DNA of 40,543 bases, from the NCBI GenBank assembly GCA_007693325.1, contig REDW01000114.1, forward strand, positions 1 through 40,543, given 5' to 3'. Position numbers and translations under genes: made by a program. Positions 38,685-40,543 of the stretch are shown piece after piece; position 1 is the first letter of the stretch, and each line of letters starts with the position of its first letter. Below the pieces are notes generated by a model. That model was not told where the DNA came from. It worked only from the letters and a program-made list of their open reading frames with translations, and made no database searches. Source of the DNA: Spirochaetaceae bacterium (lineage in GTDB: Bacteria > Spirochaetota > Spirochaetia > DSM-27196 > PWMO01).

Positions 38685-39197
38685 CTAGAAATCTTCAAGA
38701 TCCGAGCTACGGTGCTCGTCTTCAAGGTCAGGGATAACGTAGACCAGCAGGCCGCTTTTCTTGACGCGCACCTCGGCAAACCCCTTCTCCGACAGCTGCT
38801 CCAGCACGCGCCGCGCTTCCTCCAGCGGCACACCGGCTGCCAGCGCAACATCGGTTGGGGTAACCACACCGTTATTCTTTCCGGCAGATTGGAGAATTAC
38901 CTGCTCTACCGATGTGGGCCTGCCGCTGTTGCGGGCACTGCCGGCTGTTCCACTGCGCTCAACGTTGATGTGGATGGTCCCCTGCCCTAGCGCCTCACGG
39001 TATTTCTCGTGCAACTGTGCTTCGCGCACCTGCCGCGGCAGGGTGAATGCATCGTAGATAGTGCCGATCCCCAGCAGACCGCCGGTAATCAGAAAGAGCA
39101 CACCGGTTCCAAACTTGCCCAGATAGAAGCGCTGAAGACCGGAAAGCCCGAAGAGTGACGGAAGCCAGAGCAGATATGCCATTCCTACTGAGTACAC
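38685..39197 (-). CDS. TM2 domain plus winged-helix-like protein (170 aa)
   Basis: Residues about 6-50 form a TM2 unit: a hydrophobic helix, the SGLQRFYLGKFGTG turn, then a second helix and IYDAFTLPRQVREAQ. A charged linker follows. Residues about 100-160 resemble a winged helix: SVEQVILQSA, TPTDVALAAGVPLEEARRVL, LSEKGFAEVRV and LLVYVIPD. This would place a DNA- or protein-binding domain at the membrane. The GTG at 39197 is chosen since GAGG lies 6 bases upstream; at the ATG five codons later AGGA directly abuts the start codon. It lies between fliG1 and alaS. Function unknown. Confidence 0.75.
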   Translation of the reverse strand: MYSVGMAYLLWLPSLFGLSGLQRFYLGKFGTGVLFLITGGLLGIGTIYDAFTLPRQVREAQLHEKYREALGQGTIHINVERSGTAGSARNSGRPTSVEQVILQSAGKNNGVVTPTDVALAAGVPLEEARRVLEQLSEKGFAEVRVKKSGLLVYVIPDLEDEHRSSDLEDF

Positions 39198-39215
39198 GCA
39201 ATACCTCGTTGATTG

Positions 39216-39279
39216 CCGTCCACTATATGCTATCGTTGCCGCTTGGACAAGCAAGCGCTGCTGTGCAACCGTCCACTAT
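39216..39279. repeat. 11-base direct repeat upstream of the TM2 gene
   Basis: CCGTCCACTAT occurs at 39216-39226 and 39269-39279, 53 bases apart, on either side of a 6-base-pair hairpin (39240-39257, arms CGCTTG and CAAGCG). The first copy overlaps the predicted -10 of the TM2 gene promoter, so it could be a regulator site. Confidence 0.4.
39222..39250 (-). promoter_or_regulatory. Promoter for the TM2/winged-helix gene
   Basis: On the minus strand, TTGTCC (39245-39250) is 17 bases before TATAGT (39222-39227). Transcription would start near 39215, 18 bases before the GTG start, leaving the GAGG ribosome site inside the leader. It may also drive alaS. Confidence 0.55.
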
Positions 39280-39284
39280 CCGGC

Positions 39285-40448
39285 TCAAATATACTCTTCG
39301 TCCTGATGACGAACAAGAAGCTCACCGGAATCTTCCAGCCGCCTGAGGTAGTCGATGAATTCCGACGAGGCCCGATCAACATCCGTACGCGGCAACGGAC
39401 CGAGATGAGCGTATTCATCGGCAATGATGCTGCGACGCCGTTCAGAGACGTTGCGCAGCACCTTGGCCCGAATGTCCTCGCTCTTGCCCTTGAGAATTAC
39501 CGCGATGTCTCGGTCACTGAAATCACGCAGAACTCTTTGAAGGTCGGTATCTTCGATCAGAAGCAGCGTTTCGATTGTGAACAGCCGATCCTGAATCTCG
39601 TCGTAGATATCCGGTTCTTCCTGGCGCAAGGCGCGCATCACCTCGCCGCCCTCTGCCGCGCCCATAGTACGCAGAATCCGCGCCAGGGTTGCCATTCCAT
39701 CGACTTCCTGGGTAACCACGCGCCCGTGAGAGCGGATCTTCTCGCGCAGAGACTCCTCAACCCTCGACAGCACTTCGTTATCAACGCGCTGCATGCGTGC
39801 GATGCGCAGCAGAACTTCCTGGCGCACCTCGTCGCTCAAGCGTGAAATAACCTCCGAGGCGCTTGCCGGGGTAAGATGCGCCAGGATCAACGCGATTGCC
39901 GCAGGAGACTCCTCTTTGGCAATCACCATCAACTGCTGCGGCTCGAGGTCCTCCAGAAACGCAAACGCGCGTGCGGCAGGCTGCGGGACCACGCGGCTGA
40001 AGATCTTCTCTGCCACGTCACTGCCAAAGGCCTGCTCGAGCATCTGATGCGCCACATCGGCACCGCCTTGCGGCTCGAGCCTGCGCTGCCGCACTGCGCG
40101 GCCGAACTCGGCCAGGATCTCACCGGCCTCCTCGCGCCCCAGACGCGATACCGCAGTGATCTCGCGCAGGACCGCTTCAATCTCGGACTCATCGAGATGG
40201 CGCAGAATGACCGCGGCCTCGTCCTTGCCCACAGCCATCAGAAAGCGCGCCACTTTCTTGACGCCTCTCTCGGACCGCGCGCCGTCGCTGCCTACCTTGA
40301 CCAGTGCGGAGACCGCGCGCGCCTGGCGCTCCACATCGCGCCGGTTTGCCGCACTGCTGCCACCGGGCGCCGTCTCGGGACTCCCGGCTGCCGCTTTGGG
40401 GCTCTGTGTCTTGCGGTAGGCATCGGCACGCTGCTTGTTAAGATCCAC
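39285..40448 (-). CDS. fliG1: FliG-family flagellar motor switch paralogue, FliG1-type (387 aa)
   Basis: FliG forms the torque-generating ring under the flagellar basal body. The N-terminal about 60 residues are a charged extension; then come a FliG-N-like domain (VKKVARFLMAVGKDEAAVIL), the middle domain, and the C-terminal domain (LQRVLRDFSDRDIAVILKGKS...). The EHPQ motif of the canonical middle domain is EESPAA here. The protein is longer than ordinary FliG (about 340 residues) and its motor-contact helix is degenerate. This fits the second spirochaete paralogue (FliG1), which in Borrelia is polar and affects filament orientation. The start is GTG with AGGTGCA next to it. It sits upstream of the TM2 gene and alaS, as I recall next to alaS in Borrelia. 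Confidence 0.85.
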   Translation of the reverse strand: MDLNKQRADAYRKTQSPKAAAGSPETAPGGSSAANRRDVERQARAVSALVKVGSDGARSERGVKKVARFLMAVGKDEAAVILRHLDESEIEAVLREITAVSRLGREEAGEILAEFGRAVRQRRLEPQGGADVAHQMLEQAFGSDVAEKIFSRVVPQPAARAFAFLEDLEPQQLMVIAKEESPAAIALILAHLTPASASEVISRLSDEVRQEVLLRIARMQRVDNEVLSRVEESLREKIRSHGRVVTQEVDGMATLARILRTMGAAEGGEVMRALRQEEPDIYDEIQDRLFTIETLLLIEDTDLQRVLRDFSDRDIAVILKGKSEDIRAKVLRNVSERRRSIIADEYAHLGPLPRTDVDRASSEFIDYLRRLEDSGELLVRHQDEEYI

Positions 40449-40458
40449 TGCACCTATC

Positions 40459-40488
40459 AGAATAGCGCCAGCGGGCGCCGGCGGTCAA
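40459..40488 (-). promoter_or_regulatory. Candidate promoter for fliG1 (near-leaderless)
   Basis: On the minus strand, TTGACC (40483-40488) and TATTCT (40459-40464) are spaced by 18 bases. A start about 7 bases after the -10 would fall near 40452, four bases from the GTG at 40448, upstream of which there would be no room for a ribosome site. Either the transcript is nearly leaderless or the true promoter is elsewhere. Confidence 0.4.
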
Positions 40489-40503
40489 GCTGTAACCGCC
40501 GGC
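40477..40503. other. 9-base-pair inverted repeat upstream of fliG1
   Basis: GCCGGCGGT and ACCGCCGGC are perfect arms around a 9-base loop. The left arm overlaps the predicted fliG1 -35 element. There is no T-tract on either side, so an operator or an end-of-transcript hairpin from a gene beyond the window are both possible. A second short dyad (CCGGTT, AACCGG) follows at 40516-40529. No gene is seen in 40449-40543. Confidence 0.45.
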
Positions 40504-40543
40504 GGGCAGCAGTGACCGGTTTCAACCGGCAACGGCGGCAGCG

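Noticed and set aside
40477-40503. Classical intrinsic terminator
   Set aside because: The arms are perfect but no run of T or A flanks the hairpin on either strand, so only an inverted repeat is claimed.
1-40543. CRISPR array, prophage, insertion sequence or integron
   Set aside because: No regularly spaced repeats, transposase, integrase or terminal inverted repeats were seen. Gene content and apparent base composition are uniform across the window.

Overview
The window looks like a chromosomal segment of a free-living, GC-rich spirochaete of the Spirochaetaceae type. This rests on gene content and order, not on a database search. A fliG1-type flagellar switch paralogue lies just upstream of a short alanyl-tRNA synthetase without the C-Ala domain, an arrangement I recall from Borrelia. 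There are also two FadL/PorV-like outer membrane proteins, a bactofilin, a TM2 protein and a LoaP-type NusG paralogue. Lysine, tyrosine and histidine biosynthesis genes argue against a host-restricted lifestyle. The sequence is very gene-dense: there is one tRNA and about 33 protein genes, many overlapping by 4 to 20 bases. There is no gap above 300 bases and no insertion sequence, phage or CRISPR array.

Layout, left to right. 1-5140 is all minus strand: tRNA-Lys, then an envelope block (outer membrane protein, lipoprotein, outer membrane protein), then tyrA-bactofilin-TPR. 5229-7862 is plus strand: pta-dapB-dapA, linking acetate metabolism and diaminopimelate/lysine synthesis. 7839-12518 is minus strand: a PilZ c-di-GMP receptor, a periplasmic HEAT-like protein, ComEC and RsmA. 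12583-17378 is plus strand: a CPBP membrane protease, a TlpA-CcdA thiol-redox pair, and FabZ with a long-chain acyl-CoA synthetase. 17398-19364 is minus strand: a secreted protein of unknown role and an RlpA-like/SPOR envelope protein.

19470-26134 is the most unusual part. Six plus-strand genes overlap or nearly touch: a LoaP-like antiterminator, a nucleotide-sugar dehydratase, a DegT-type aminotransferase, and the three subunits of a xanthine-dehydrogenase-family complex. The large subunit has lost nearly all canonical molybdenum-cofactor residues, while the 2Fe-2S and FAD subunits keep their cofactor ligands. It is therefore a candidate for a repurposed or undescribed redox complex under processive antitermination, possibly tied to sugar or cell-surface chemistry.

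26214-32839 carries dnaE, a YggT membrane protein, recG and rsmD (replication, repair, ribosome maturation). 32909-35242 is a partial histidine cluster, hisZ-hisG-hisB. Two small cytoplasmic proteins (one a clear TPR protein) follow to 36838. The right end is minus strand: fliG1, a TM2/winged-helix protein and alaS.

Regulation visible in the sequence consists mainly of sigma-70-like promoters (strongest for tRNA-Lys, dnaE, the HEAT gene and fabZ), several with very short leaders. Clear U-tract terminators were not found. Convergent gene pairs leave almost no room for them.
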